Shown: positions 52,726-60,917 of the stretch, piece by piece
Layout of the letters: the number at the start of each line of letters is the position of its first letter
Position numbering within the stretch: position 1 is the stretch's first letter
Assembly: GCA_900102385.1 (NCBI GenBank)
Contig: FNBQ01000004.1
Span: forward strand, 101,086-165,085
DNA length: 64,000 nt
Origin: Bacteroidales bacterium KHT7
GTDB lineage: Bacteria; Bacteroidota; Bacteroidia; Bacteroidales; Bacteroidaceae
Direction of reading: 5' to 3'
The notes under the pieces: model-generated
The model's database searches: none
The model's input: only the letters and a program-made list of their open reading frames with translations
Told to the model about the DNA's origin: nothing
Made by a program: the position numbers and the translations under genes

Positions 52726-53568
52726 TTATAAATCCGAACAGAACAGAAGTTCGTTGAACGTAAACTCGTCGGGGATTCTGTTCATGTCAACTGCACCGGC
52801 AATGCCCTTCACCCTTCCTTTCGAGGTGTACTGCCACAAAACGTACTGGCGGTCGTCTATCAGCGTAGGAGCCTCGAGATGATATCTTGCGATGAAGAGC
52901 TTGTAATCATCGAAGCGACCAGCCATATACTTATTGTAGAAATTGCTCGACGTGTAAATCATCGGCTTTGTTCCACAAGCCTTCGTAACCATCACGAGGA
53001 ACGAATCGAGTTCGGCGCAGAACGTATCGTGGCTTTTCTTTCCCCTTACCTCAACATCGACAATAGGCACAAGGTCTTGGTCGTATTGCTTCAGGGCAGC
53101 CGAGAAGTTCTCTATCTGCTGAGAGATAGGAATAGTGGTGCTGTAGAAATGATAGCTACCAACCTTCAGTCCCACGCGCTTTGCCTCGGTGAAGTTGAAA
53201 TCGTATGTGTTGTCTACCAGCGTTGCGCCCTCCGTTGCCTTCAGGTAGACGAAGCCGACCCGCTTGTCCTCAACGAGGTCGTCCCAGTTTATCTTTCCCT
53301 GATAGTGGCTCACGTCAATGCCGCATCTGTATCTTTCTTCCCAGTCGCGTCCGAGAAACGCCTCATCGACCTGTCTCTGAAACCTTTCGCAACTTGTTTC
53401 CTTTGGCATCGGGTCCGGCTCAGTCTGGTCGAGTCCCCTTTCGTGCCTGTAGGTCGTTTTGCTTTTTTTTATCACCCTGTCTTTTTTCAAGCCGTCGTTG
53501 CTCGCGAAAGCCGACAGACAGAGCGTACTGATTATAGTTAGAATTACGTATTTGTTGGTTTTAAACAT
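52726..53568 (-). CDS. GH25 family lysozyme (muramidase)
   Basis: A 280-residue protein with a signal peptide (YVILTIISTLCLSAFAS), a charged linker and a GH25 domain from about residue 80. RCGIDVSHYQGKINWDDL holds the first catalytic Asp, YLKATEGAT the barrel strand, LVPIVDVEVRG the Asp-Glu pair and VLWQYTSKGRVKGI the C-terminal strand. It cleaves the beta-1,4 bond between MurNAc and GlcNAc, for remodelling or attack on other bacteria. It is just upstream of rnpB and divergent from ddh. Confidence 0.92.
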   Translation of the reverse strand: MFKTNKYVILTIISTLCLSAFASNDGLKKDRVIKKSKTTYRHERGLDQTEPDPMPKETSCERFQRQVDEAFLGRDWEERYRCGIDVSHYQGKINWDDLVEDKRVGFVYLKATEGATLVDNTYDFNFTEAKRVGLKVGSYHFYSTTIPISQQIENFSAALKQYDQDLVPIVDVEVRGKKSHDTFCAELDSFLVMVTKACGTKPMIYTSSNFYNKYMAGRFDDYKLFIARYHLEAPTLIDDRQYVLWQYTSKGRVKGIAGAVDMNRIPDEFTFNELLFCSDL

Positions 53569-53586
53569 TTTTGCATTTTTGAGATT

Positions 53587-53595
53587 GCAAAATTA
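53587..53595 (-). promoter_or_regulatory. -7 promoter box for the GH25 gene
   Basis: Reads TAATTTTGC on the minus strand, 19 bases from the start codon. Confidence 0.55.
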
Positions 53596-53638
53596 AAAAT
53601 ATTTGACGAAAATATCAAATAGTTTAAAATAAAATTCA

Positions 53639-53647
53639 TACTTTTGC
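53639..53647 (+). promoter_or_regulatory. -7 promoter box for ddh
   Basis: TACTTTTGC matches TAnnTTTGC, 31 bases upstream of the ddh ATG. Confidence 0.65.
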
Positions 53648-53677
53648 GCTGCAATTTTTTATACAACACTATAAATT

Positions 53678-54577
53678 ATGACAAAAATAAGAGCAGCCAT
53701 CGTTGGTTATGGCAATATTGGAAAGTACACTCTTGAGGCACTTCAGGAGAGTGAGGATTTTGAAATTGCAGGTGTAGTGCGCCGTAACGGTGCAGAGAAC
53801 AAGCCTAAGGAGCTTGCCGACTATGCCGTTGTTAAGGACATCAAAGAACTTGGCAAAGTTGATGTTGCCATTCTTGCCACTCCAACCCGTAGCGTTGAGA
53901 AATATGCTAAGGAATTTTTGGCAATGGGTATCAACACAGTTGACAGTTTCGATATACACACACAGATTGTAGACCTTCGCCGTTCGCTCGACAAGGCTGC
54001 AAAGGACGGCAATGCCGTTTCTATCATCTCAGCAGGATGGGATCCGGGTTCTGACTCAGTTGTTCGTACTCTGATGGAGAGCCTTGCACCAAAGGGCGTA
54101 AGCTACACTAACTTCGGTCCGGGCCGAAGCATGGGACACTCTGTAGCCGTTCGCGCTATCGAGGGCGTTAGAGATGCTCTTTCTGTAACTATCCCACTTG
54201 GCACAGGTATTCACCGCCGCATGGTTTACGTTGAACTTGAGGACGGCGCAGACTTCAACAAGGTTGAGGCTGCTATCAAGGCAGACCCTTACTTTGTAAA
54301 CGACGAGACTCACGTTAATCAGGTTAAGTGCGTTAAGGACTTGAACGATGTTGGCCATGGCGTGAACCTTGTACGCAAGGGTGTTTCAGGCAAGACACAC
54401 AACCAGTTGTTCGAGTACAACATGAAGATTAACAACCCTGCGCTTACTGCTCAGGTTCTTGTAAATGTTGCTCGCGCATCTATGAAGCAGAAGCCGGGTT
54501 GCTACACTATGATTGAGATTCCTGTCATCGACTATCTTCCGGGCGACAGAGAGGAACTTATCAGACACTTGGTATAA
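53678..54577 (+). CDS. ddh: Meso-diaminopimelate D-dehydrogenase
   Basis: A 299-residue NADPH-dependent enzyme. The Rossmann motif [17 protein letters not shown] begins at residue 5, followed by VVRRNG (NADP phosphate contact). The substrate domain carries [13 protein letters not shown] and [14 protein letters not shown], highly characteristic of Ddh. It aminates tetrahydrodipicolinate directly to meso-DAP, the short route to lysine and the peptidoglycan cross-link residue. Codon use here looks that of a well expressed gene. A single gene with its own promoter. Confidence 0.96.
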   Translation: MTKIRAAIVGYGNIGKYTLEALQESEDFEIAGVVRRNGAENKPKELADYAVVKDIKELGKVDVAILATPTRSVEKYAKEFLAMGINTVDSFDIHTQIVDLRRSLDKAAKDGNAVSIISAGWDPGSDSVVRTLMESLAPKGVSYTNFGPGRSMGHSVAVRAIEGVRDALSVTIPLGTGIHRRMVYVELEDGADFNKVEAAIKADPYFVNDETHVNQVKCVKDLNDVGHGVNLVRKGVSGKTHNQLFEYNMKINNPALTAQVLVNVARASMKQKPGCYTMIEIPVIDYLPGDREELIRHLV

Positions 54578-54662
54578 TCCTGAATATTCAGAAAAAAACA
54601 GAACATACGGGCAGCCTTGAAAAACGGTTGCCCTTTTTTAAACCCTAAAAATCAATTCTTAT

Positions 54663-55850
54663 ATGCGCGAAACAATAGCAAAATCGGCATACACATACAC
54701 CAGCGAGCTGTTCAAGATGATGGGGCTCGACGGAGAGAACGCAAGCACGACACAGCGCATCATCATGGTTGCCGTGATGTTTGCATTAGCGTACATCACT
54801 CAGCTGATATTCAGAAAGATAATATCTCCCATCACCCTGAAAATCGTGGCTAAGACAAAGGCTAAGTGGGACGACTACATCTTTAGCGACAAGATGCAGC
54901 AGAGCGTAAGCCGCACAATGCCTTCGCTCGTAATATATGCCATGCTGCCGCTCGTGCTCTACGGCGAGGATATCCTGCTGATATTCTGCATGAAGGCGAG
55001 CAAGATTTACATCGTCATCTCGCTTCTGAGCATCTTCTCAACCTTCCTCGACGGCGTTAAGGATGCCACCGAGGAGCACAACAAGTACAAAGACCGCTCC
55101 ATGTCGAGCGTGTTCCAGTTGTTCAAGCTCGTGGCTTACTTCATAGGCGCAATAATCATCGTGAGCATCATAATAAACCGCTCTCCGCTATCGCTCATAG
55201 CCGGACTGGGTGCTGCTGCGACAATCCTGATGCTGGTATTCAAGGATACAATCGTGGGATTTGTGTCGGGCATTCAGCTTACAGCCAACGACATGCTGCG
55301 CAAGGGCGACTGGATTCAGATGGACAAGAACGGCGCAAACGGTATTGTTCAGGATGTGAACATCACAACCGTTAAGGTGAAGAACTGGGACAACACCATT
55401 ACGACAATCTCGCCTTTCACGCTGATGAACGACAGTTTCCGCAACTGGCGCGGAATGCAGAACAGCGCAGGCCGTCTGGCTACTCCTACCCTGACCATCG
55501 ACATGAACAGCATGGCTCTGGTATCCGACGAGCAGAAGGCTGAATATCTGGCAAACAACCTCATAAGCGAGAGCGAGATGCAGAAGCCGATTGTAAATCT
55601 GACTGTATATCAGCGTGCTATGCTGAAATATCTGCAAAGCGACGAGCGCATAAACACGCAATACAACCACATGGTAAGGCAGATTCCATCGCCAACACAG
55701 GGCATGGGTCTGACAATACAACTCTATTTCTTCCTGAAGGACAAGAAATGGGAGAACTATGAGCGCAACAAAGACGAGATTCTGTCGTACGCAATAGTGG
55801 CTCTGAAGCATTACGGTCTGGAGATTTATCAGTTGCAGAAACTCGCTTAA
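54663..55850 (+). CDS. MscS-family mechanosensitive channel (YbdG-like)
   Basis: A 395-residue protein with about five membrane helices. The pore-lining helix is followed by the MscS beta domain: SLIAGLGAAATILMLVFKDTIVGFVSGIQL, then DMLRKGDWIQMDKNGANGIVQDVNITTVKVKNWDNT. The long N-terminal part and the cytoplasmic region (TTISPFTLMNDSFRNWRGM) resemble the YbdG subgroup. It opens under osmotic downshock. The HAD gene starts ten bases after its stop, forming an operon. Confidence 0.93.
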   Translation: MRETIAKSAYTYTSELFKMMGLDGENASTTQRIIMVAVMFALAYITQLIFRKIISPITLKIVAKTKAKWDDYIFSDKMQQSVSRTMPSLVIYAMLPLVLYGEDILLIFCMKASKIYIVISLLSIFSTFLDGVKDATEEHNKYKDRSMSSVFQLFKLVAYFIGAIIIVSIIINRSPLSLIAGLGAAATILMLVFKDTIVGFVSGIQLTANDMLRKGDWIQMDKNGANGIVQDVNITTVKVKNWDNTITTISPFTLMNDSFRNWRGMQNSAGRLATPTLTIDMNSMALVSDEQKAEYLANNLISESEMQKPIVNLTVYQRAMLKYLQSDERINTQYNHMVRQIPSPTQGMGLTIQLYFFLKDKKWENYERNKDEILSYAIVALKHYGLEIYQLQKLA

Positions 55851-55860
55851 TAAGGCAGAG

Positions 55861-56517
55861 ATGAAGACAAGACTCGTAATTTTCGATTTCGACGGAACTC
55901 TGTGCGACACGCGCCGCTGCATCGTTACAACCATGCAGCAGACACAGAAGGCGTGCAATCTGCCCGTGGCGAGCGAGGACGTGTGCGCCTCAACCATCGG
56001 TCTGCCGCTGAAGAACTGCTTCATGCACATCTACCCCGACCTTTCGGATGCCGAGGCAACAAAGTGCGCCGACACCTACCGCGTGATATTCGAGGCGAAC
56101 AAAGAGAGGCTTCAGCCAACGCTCTTTCCCAACGTGCGCGAGACGCTGAAATGGCTGAAGAACAACGGTATAGCCATGTCGATAGCCTCATCGCGCTCGT
56201 CAAAGTCTATACGCGATTTTCTTTCGGGCTTGGGCATAATAGGCGACATAGCCTATATTCTTGGGGCTGAAGATGTTACAAAGCCGAAGCCCGATGCCGA
56301 GCCGGTTCTGAAAACGCTCGGCGCGCTGCACTACTCTGCCGACGAGGCTCTTGTGGTTGGCGACATGCCGTTCGATATAATGATGGGCAGGAACGCCGGC
56401 ACTCGCACCTGCGGAGTAACGTACGGCAACGCATCCCGAAGGCAACTCGAAGACTCCGGCGCAAATTTCGTTATCGATGATATGTGGGAACTGACTGAGA
56501 TTATACAGAATAACTAA
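55861..56517 (+). CDS. HAD-superfamily phosphatase (phosphoglycolate phosphatase-like)
   Basis: A 218-residue protein with the HAD motifs: I FDFDGTLCD (nucleophile Asp), II SIASSRSS, III Lys in VTKPKPD and IV VVGDMPFDIMMGRNAG. The cap domain (about 18-85) is helical, as in Gph/PGPase-type subfamily IA enzymes. Substrate unknown; a small phosphorylated sugar or glycolate phosphate is typical. It is the second gene of the MscS operon, followed by a terminator. Confidence 0.92.
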   Translation: MKTRLVIFDFDGTLCDTRRCIVTTMQQTQKACNLPVASEDVCASTIGLPLKNCFMHIYPDLSDAEATKCADTYRVIFEANKERLQPTLFPNVRETLKWLKNNGIAMSIASSRSSKSIRDFLSGLGIIGDIAYILGAEDVTKPKPDAEPVLKTLGALHYSADEALVVGDMPFDIMMGRNAGTRTCGVTYGNASRRQLEDSGANFVIDDMWELTEIIQNN

Positions 56518-56523
56518 AGAATT

Positions 56524-56562
56524 GCGGGCGAATCAAGGGGGATGATTCGTCCGCTGTTTTTT
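56524..56562 (+). terminator. intrinsic terminator after the HAD gene
   Basis: Arms GCGGGCGAATCA and TGATTCGTCCGC (one wobble) followed by TGTTTTTTT. Confidence 0.9.
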
Positions 56563-56646
56563 TGCTACTAAGAAAAACCGCAGAATGTAATAGTTTTTAT
56601 ATCTTTGTAACTCAAAGATTCATTCCTCATAAAAAGGCAAGCAATT

Positions 56647-57711
56647 ATGGCTCAGTGGAAAAAAGACAAGATACAGCGAGAAAATGGCGAAATGGTCGAC
56701 GCACAGTTTCCGGTTATTGTTTCGGCAAGCCGAAGCACGGACATCCCTGCATTCTATGCCGACTGGTTCTTCCATCGTCTGAAGATTGGCTATTCGGCAT
56801 GGCGAAACCCGTTTAATGGCGTGAACAGTTATGTGTCTTACAAGGAGACCCGATTTATTGTGTTTTGGTCTAAGAACCCTAAACCGTTATTGCAGCATCT
56901 CGATTATCTGAAAGAGCGAGATATAAACTGCTACATCCAGTACACTCTTAACGACTATGTTACCGAGGGACTGGAGCGTGGCGTGCCGAGCGTTGAGGAA
57001 CGTATCGAGACATTCAAGACGCTGGTAGAAAGACTTGGAAAAGGTCGCGTGGTGTGGCGTTTCGACCCTCTTATCCTTACCGACAAGATTTCTATCGACG
57101 ACCTTTTGCACAAAATCGAAAATATTGGCAATCAGTTGGTTGGTTATACCGAAAAACTTGTATTCAGTTTCGCCGACATCGTTACATACAAGAAAGTAAA
57201 ATCGAACTTAGAGAAGAATAAAATAAACTATTCTGATTGGACAAGCGAACAGATGACCGAGTTTGCCAGACGATTGGTTGAACTAAACAAAGCCAAGGGC
57301 TGGAACTACGTCTTGGCAACATGCGGCGAGGCTGCCAACCTCGATGGCATAGAGCATAACCATTGCGTTGACGACACGCTGATGATATGCTTTGCCTACA
57401 AGGACAAAAAACTGATGGATTTTCTGGGCGTAGAGATTCATAATATCGAGAACTCGCTATTTGGAGCAGAGCCGATACCTGCCGATGCCATTATGCTGAA
57501 CGCACACCAATATGCCATAAAAAAGAAGAACAATGCCGACAAAGGGCAGCGCATAGCCTGCGGCTGCATGGTTAGCAAGGACATTGGCGAATACAATACT
57601 TGTCCGCACCTATGCGAATATTGCTATGCCAACACAAGCAAGGAAGCCGCAGTGCGCAACTGGAAAAGCCACAAAGAAAATGCCTTATCTGAGAATATAA
57701 CGGGGAAATAA
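56647..57711 (+). CDS. DUF1848 family protein with a C-terminal Cys cluster
   Basis: A 354-residue protein matching DUF1848: IVSASRSTDIPAFYADWF at the N-terminus, RFIVFWSKNPKPLL and RVVWRFDPLIL in the barrel-like core. The C-terminus carries ACGCMVSKDIGEYNTC and HLCEYCYANTS. The last element resembles a CxxxCxxC-like arrangement and could bind an Fe-S cluster, as in radical-SAM-related proteins, but the position at the end of the chain is unusual. Function unknown. It stands alone with a terminator after it. Confidence 0.85.
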   Translation: MAQWKKDKIQRENGEMVDAQFPVIVSASRSTDIPAFYADWFFHRLKIGYSAWRNPFNGVNSYVSYKETRFIVFWSKNPKPLLQHLDYLKERDINCYIQYTLNDYVTEGLERGVPSVEERIETFKTLVERLGKGRVVWRFDPLILTDKISIDDLLHKIENIGNQLVGYTEKLVFSFADIVTYKKVKSNLEKNKINYSDWTSEQMTEFARRLVELNKAKGWNYVLATCGEAANLDGIEHNHCVDDTLMICFAYKDKKLMDFLGVEIHNIENSLFGAEPIPADAIMLNAHQYAIKKKNNADKGQRIACGCMVSKDIGEYNTCPHLCEYCYANTSKEAAVRNWKSHKENALSENITGK

Positions 57712-57714
57712 GAC

Positions 57715-57763
57715 AAAAGAGGTTGTTTGCAAGAGAACTCTAAACAAACAACCTCTTTTATTT
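57715..57763 (+). terminator. intrinsic terminator after the DUF1848 gene
   Basis: Perfect 14-bp arms AAAAGAGGTTGTTT (57715-57728) and AAACAACCTCTTTT (57746-57759) with a T/A-rich end. Confidence 0.88.
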
Positions 57764-57862
57764 TTTACAGTTTCACATGCATTTCTTATCTTAGCAGACA
57801 TCAAAACATAAAATAAACCTAAAATTAAAAAAGGCAAATCAGAAGTATCAGATTCCTCAATA

Positions 57863-60469
57863 TTAACTGTTTTTTTTAAGATAATAAAGTTTACTCCGCA
57901 AGCTATATGGTAGCATTTCTTTAAATCGTTCAACGCTATTCTCTGGAATGATTATTGATTCCAATGAACTGCACCCCCCAAATGCACCCAACCCTATGCT
58001 CGTAACAGAAGAGGGAAGTGTGATGGATTTCAATGAACCACAACCCCCAAATGCACCACTTTTAATACTCTCAACGGAAGAAGGAATAATAATGGATTCC
58101 AATGAACTACAACCCTCAAATGCACATTCTCCAATACTCGTAACAGAAGAGGGAAGTGCGATGGATTTCAATGAACTACAACCACCAAATGCACCACTTT
58201 TAATACTCTCTACGGAAGAAGGGATGGTTATTAATTTCAACGACTTACAACCTGAAAAAGCACTCTTTCCGATACTCTCAACGGAAGAAGGAATAATAAT
58301 GGATTCCAATGAACTACAACCCTTAAATGCATCATTTTCAATACTCGTAACGGAAGAAGGGATGGTTATTGACTCCAATGAACTACAACCCTCAAATGCA
58401 CATTCTCCAATACTCGTAACAGAAGAGGGAAGTGCGATGGATTTCAATGAACTACAACCCTTAAATACAGCACATTCTATGTCCGTAACGGAAGAATGGA
58501 TGGTTATTGACTTCAATGAACTGCAACCATCAAATGCACATCTTTCAATACTCGTAACGGAAGAAGGGATGGTTATTGACTCCAATGAACTACAACCTGA
58601 AAAAGCACAACTTTCAATACTCGTAACGGAAGAAGGGATGGTTATTGATTTCAATGAACTACAACCCTTAAAAGTTTCTTGTTCTATGCTCGTAACAGAA
58701 GAAGGAAGCGTGATGGATTTCAATGAACTACAACCATCAAATGCACAACTTTTAATACTCGTAACGGAAGAAGGGATGGTTATTGACTCCAATGAACTAC
58801 AACCTAAAAAAGCACCATCTATGCTTATGACGGAAGAAGGAACAGTAACATCACTTTTTTTGCCAAAATACGCCAACAGTGTTGAATTCTTCAAGTCTAT
58901 CAACATGTCATCATCAACAACGAATAAAGGATTGTCTATTATTTTTATTTCACGCAACAAGTCGCATTCACTAAATGTACCACCTTCTATACATGTAACG
59001 GAAGAAGGAATAGTGATGAATTCCAATGAACTACAACCACAAAATGCAGCAAATCCTATGCTCGTAACAGAAGAAGGAATATCGATTGATTCTAATGAAC
59101 TGCAATATGCAAAAGCATATCCTCCGATACTCTTAACGGAAGAAGGAATGGTGATGGATTTCAATGAACTGCAACCACAAAAAGCTTGTTGTTCTATGCT
59201 CGTAACAGAAGAAGGGATAGTGACGGAATTCAATGAACAGCAACCACAAAATGCAGCAAATCCTATGCTCGTAATTAAAGGAGGAAGCGTGATGGATTTC
59301 AATGAACTACAACCCCAAAATGCAGTACCACCTATGCTCGTAACAGAAGAAGGAATATCGATTGATTTCAATGAACTGCAATCATAAAAAGCCCATCCTC
59401 CGATACTCTTAACGGAAGAAAGGATAGTAACGGATTCCAACGAAATACAATCTTCAAAAGCTCCAGCACAAATAACCTCGGGATCACGACTCGATATTTC
59501 ATAGTAGTAATCTATATCTGGATCATATCTCGTTATTTCATAGTATTCGCAATCTATTTTTTTATATACCAAATCCTTATTTTCACATTTAAGCAATCTT
59601 TTACCATCTCTGCTATATACAACTCCATCTTCATCGGTTATGCCATTTTGTATTTCCTCATCTGTTACTTCTGTAGACAATTCTGCCTCCATCTCGCCAA
59701 CAGAGAGAATAACAGTCTGGCAAGTCCAGTTTTTATCGGGATTAAGTTCGCCTTTTTCCAAAATCTTTGAGAATGATATGTTTCCGCCAATAAGGTCGGC
59801 AAACTTATTCATTCTTTGGTCTTTGTCGCTATAGCCGAAATACGGGTCAACACATACAAACTGGTTATATCCAACCAATTTGCTCTTTATCAACTCCGAG
59901 AATTTCTGCAAATCGAAATCCAAATCCAGCACATTAGACAGAATATGCAAGGTTGGAGTATCCTCGCTGGTAGAAATATCGTTGCCGTCAAGTTCGTCGA
60001 ATTTCTTGTTAATTGTTGTAATCTCAGCATCAGGGAAGAACACAGACGCATGTAGCGCAGCACGCTTCAAACAGATTTCAGACGGTTCTATAAGAGTTAT
60101 ACTCTTGATTTTCTGTTTATCGCCGCGCGCTTTCAGATAATCGGCATAGCACATTGTACCAACGGCTTGTCCGCAACCATAGTCGATAATGTTTATTTCT
60201 GACTGATCCATAAATCCATCGGGGATTTTACTGAAAGCATAATTCAGTTTTGCTTGGTGCATTTTCCCGAACGAGAACAAATAAACAAGCATCGACGGCT
60301 CGGAATCGAGAAGGTCAGTTCCCCTGTTAAGGCTGTCGTAGAGTTCGTCTCTCAACTCACTTGGCAATTCGTTGATAAAAGTATTGGCAAAAGCACGAAT
60401 TCTGTCGAACGTCGGATTTTCAAGATATTTTAGTTTATAAGCGTACGTTGTTGTCTGTTCCTTCAGCAT
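57863..60469 (-). CDS. Methyltransferase-like domain fused to BspA-type leucine-rich repeats
   Basis: An 868-residue protein without signal peptide or membrane helix, so cytoplasmic as read. Residues about 1-265 look like a class I SAM-dependent methyltransferase fold: INIIDYGCGQAVGTMCYADYL (motif I about 93-104), then IKSITLIEPSEICLKRA (acidic ribose-binding strand) and TLHILSNVLDLDFD. About 85 linker residues follow. Residues about 345-850 are 21 copies of a 23-residue LRR_5/BspA unit (SSLKSITIPSSVTSIGxxAFxGC), with a roughly 35-residue insertion after the eighth. Classical BspA proteins are exported adhesins; this one is not. The repeats may recognise a protein partner for the methyltransferase. 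It neighbours a defence pair. Start ATG 60469 is 16 bases from a -7 box. Confidence 0.85.
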   Translation of the reverse strand: MLKEQTTTYAYKLKYLENPTFDRIRAFANTFINELPSELRDELYDSLNRGTDLLDSEPSMLVYLFSFGKMHQAKLNYAFSKIPDGFMDQSEINIIDYGCGQAVGTMCYADYLKARGDKQKIKSITLIEPSEICLKRAALHASVFFPDAEITTINKKFDELDGNDISTSEDTPTLHILSNVLDLDFDLQKFSELIKSKLVGYNQFVCVDPYFGYSDKDQRMNKFADLIGGNISFSKILEKGELNPDKNWTCQTVILSVGEMEAELSTEVTDEEIQNGITDEDGVVYSRDGKRLLKCENKDLVYKKIDCEYYEITRYDPDIDYYYEISSRDPEVICAGAFEDCISLESVTILSSVKSIGGWAFYDCSSLKSIDIPSSVTSIGGTAFWGCSSLKSITLPPLITSIGFAAFCGCCSLNSVTIPSSVTSIEQQAFCGCSSLKSITIPSSVKSIGGYAFAYCSSLESIDIPSSVTSIGFAAFCGCSSLEFITIPSSVTCIEGGTFSECDLLREIKIIDNPLFVVDDDMLIDLKNSTLLAYFGKKSDVTVPSSVISIDGAFLGCSSLESITIPSSVTSIKSCAFDGCSSLKSITLPSSVTSIEQETFKGCSSLKSITIPSSVTSIESCAFSGCSSLESITIPSSVTSIERCAFDGCSSLKSITIHSSVTDIECAVFKGCSSLKSIALPSSVTSIGECAFEGCSSLESITIPSSVTSIENDAFKGCSSLESIIIPSSVESIGKSAFSGCKSLKLITIPSSVESIKSGAFGGCSSLKSIALPSSVTSIGECAFEGCSSLESIIIPSSVESIKSGAFGGCGSLKSITLPSSVTSIGLGAFGGCSSLESIIIPENSVERFKEMLPYSLRSKLYYLKKNS
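57940..59480. repeat. 69-bp tandem repeat array encoding the LRRs
   Basis: About 21 near-identical 69-base units, each encoding one 23-residue LRR, interrupted once (about 58820-58960). Several units are virtually identical to one another. The antisense strand also stays open through the array, which is a by-product of the repeat. Recombination could change copy number. Confidence 0.85.
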
Positions 60470-60485
60470 AATAACAAGATTTTTG

Positions 60486-60494
60486 GCAAAATTA
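60486..60494 (-). promoter_or_regulatory. -7 promoter box for the methyltransferase-LRR gene
   Basis: Reads TAATTTTGC on the minus strand, 16 bases from the start codon, implying a very short leader. Confidence 0.55.
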
Positions 60495-60568
60495 ACATTT
60501 TTTTACATCGAACGCAAGCACAAATGGCAAAGATTACGCGAGTTCGGTATTAAAAACAATACATCTAC

Positions 60569-60577
60569 TACCTTTGC
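60569..60577 (+). promoter_or_regulatory. Orphan -7-like box in the gap before rloA
   Basis: TACCTTTGC matches TAnnTTTGC on the plus strand, but no convincing ORF follows for 340 bases. It might drive a short transcript over the hairpin element at 60695-60775. The 74-residue ORF across it has no recognisable features. Confidence 0.3.
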
Positions 60578-60694
60578 GACGTATAACCCATTGATACGCG
60601 AATTCGGGATAAATTATTCATTTTTACCTATGCAATGCAAAGTTTGTTGTTTCTGTAAGACATCACAGAGCTTATTATCTGTGCATTATCATCA

Positions 60695-60775
60695 TTACAG
60701 ACGCTGAAGGCGTCTCCGCTTAGTAACCGTAGGTCGGAACGGCCTGCGGGATAAAACGCCATCAACGACAATTAC
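60695..60775. repeat. Double-hairpin REP-like element
   Basis: Two adjacent palindromes: AGACGC-TGAA-GGCGTCT-like, and CCGTAGG/GCCTGCGG around TCGGAACG. They lie in the gene-free 448-base gap before rloA. The high GC and paired hairpins look like a repetitive extragenic palindrome rather than a terminator, as there is no T-run. Confidence 0.5.
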
Positions 60776-60877
60776 CCGCAGTTCAAATGTAACTGACAAA
60801 AAACTACCAAAAGAATAAATGATGTCGCATTTGTAATTATTTAATGCAAGAATTTGACAGATACAGAACATATTTAT

Positions 60878-60886
60878 TATATTTGC
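60878..60886 (+). promoter_or_regulatory. -7 promoter box for rloA/rloB
   Basis: TATATTTGC matches TAnnTTTGC, with TTTG at 60853-60856 as a -33 element at about 21 bases spacing. It lies 32 bases upstream of the rloA-like start. Confidence 0.7.
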
Positions 60887-60917
60887 AACTGGAATATTAC
60901 GAAATACAGACATCATC

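Noticed and set aside
57948..59387. 479-residue plus-strand ORF over the LRR array
   Set aside because: It is the antisense of a 69-bp in-frame repeat, which stays open by periodicity. The minus-strand frame has the recognisable LRR and methyltransferase motifs and a promoter.
60483..60707. 74-residue ORF before rloA
   Set aside because: No start context, no recognisable domain, and it crosses a promoter-like box and the hairpin element.
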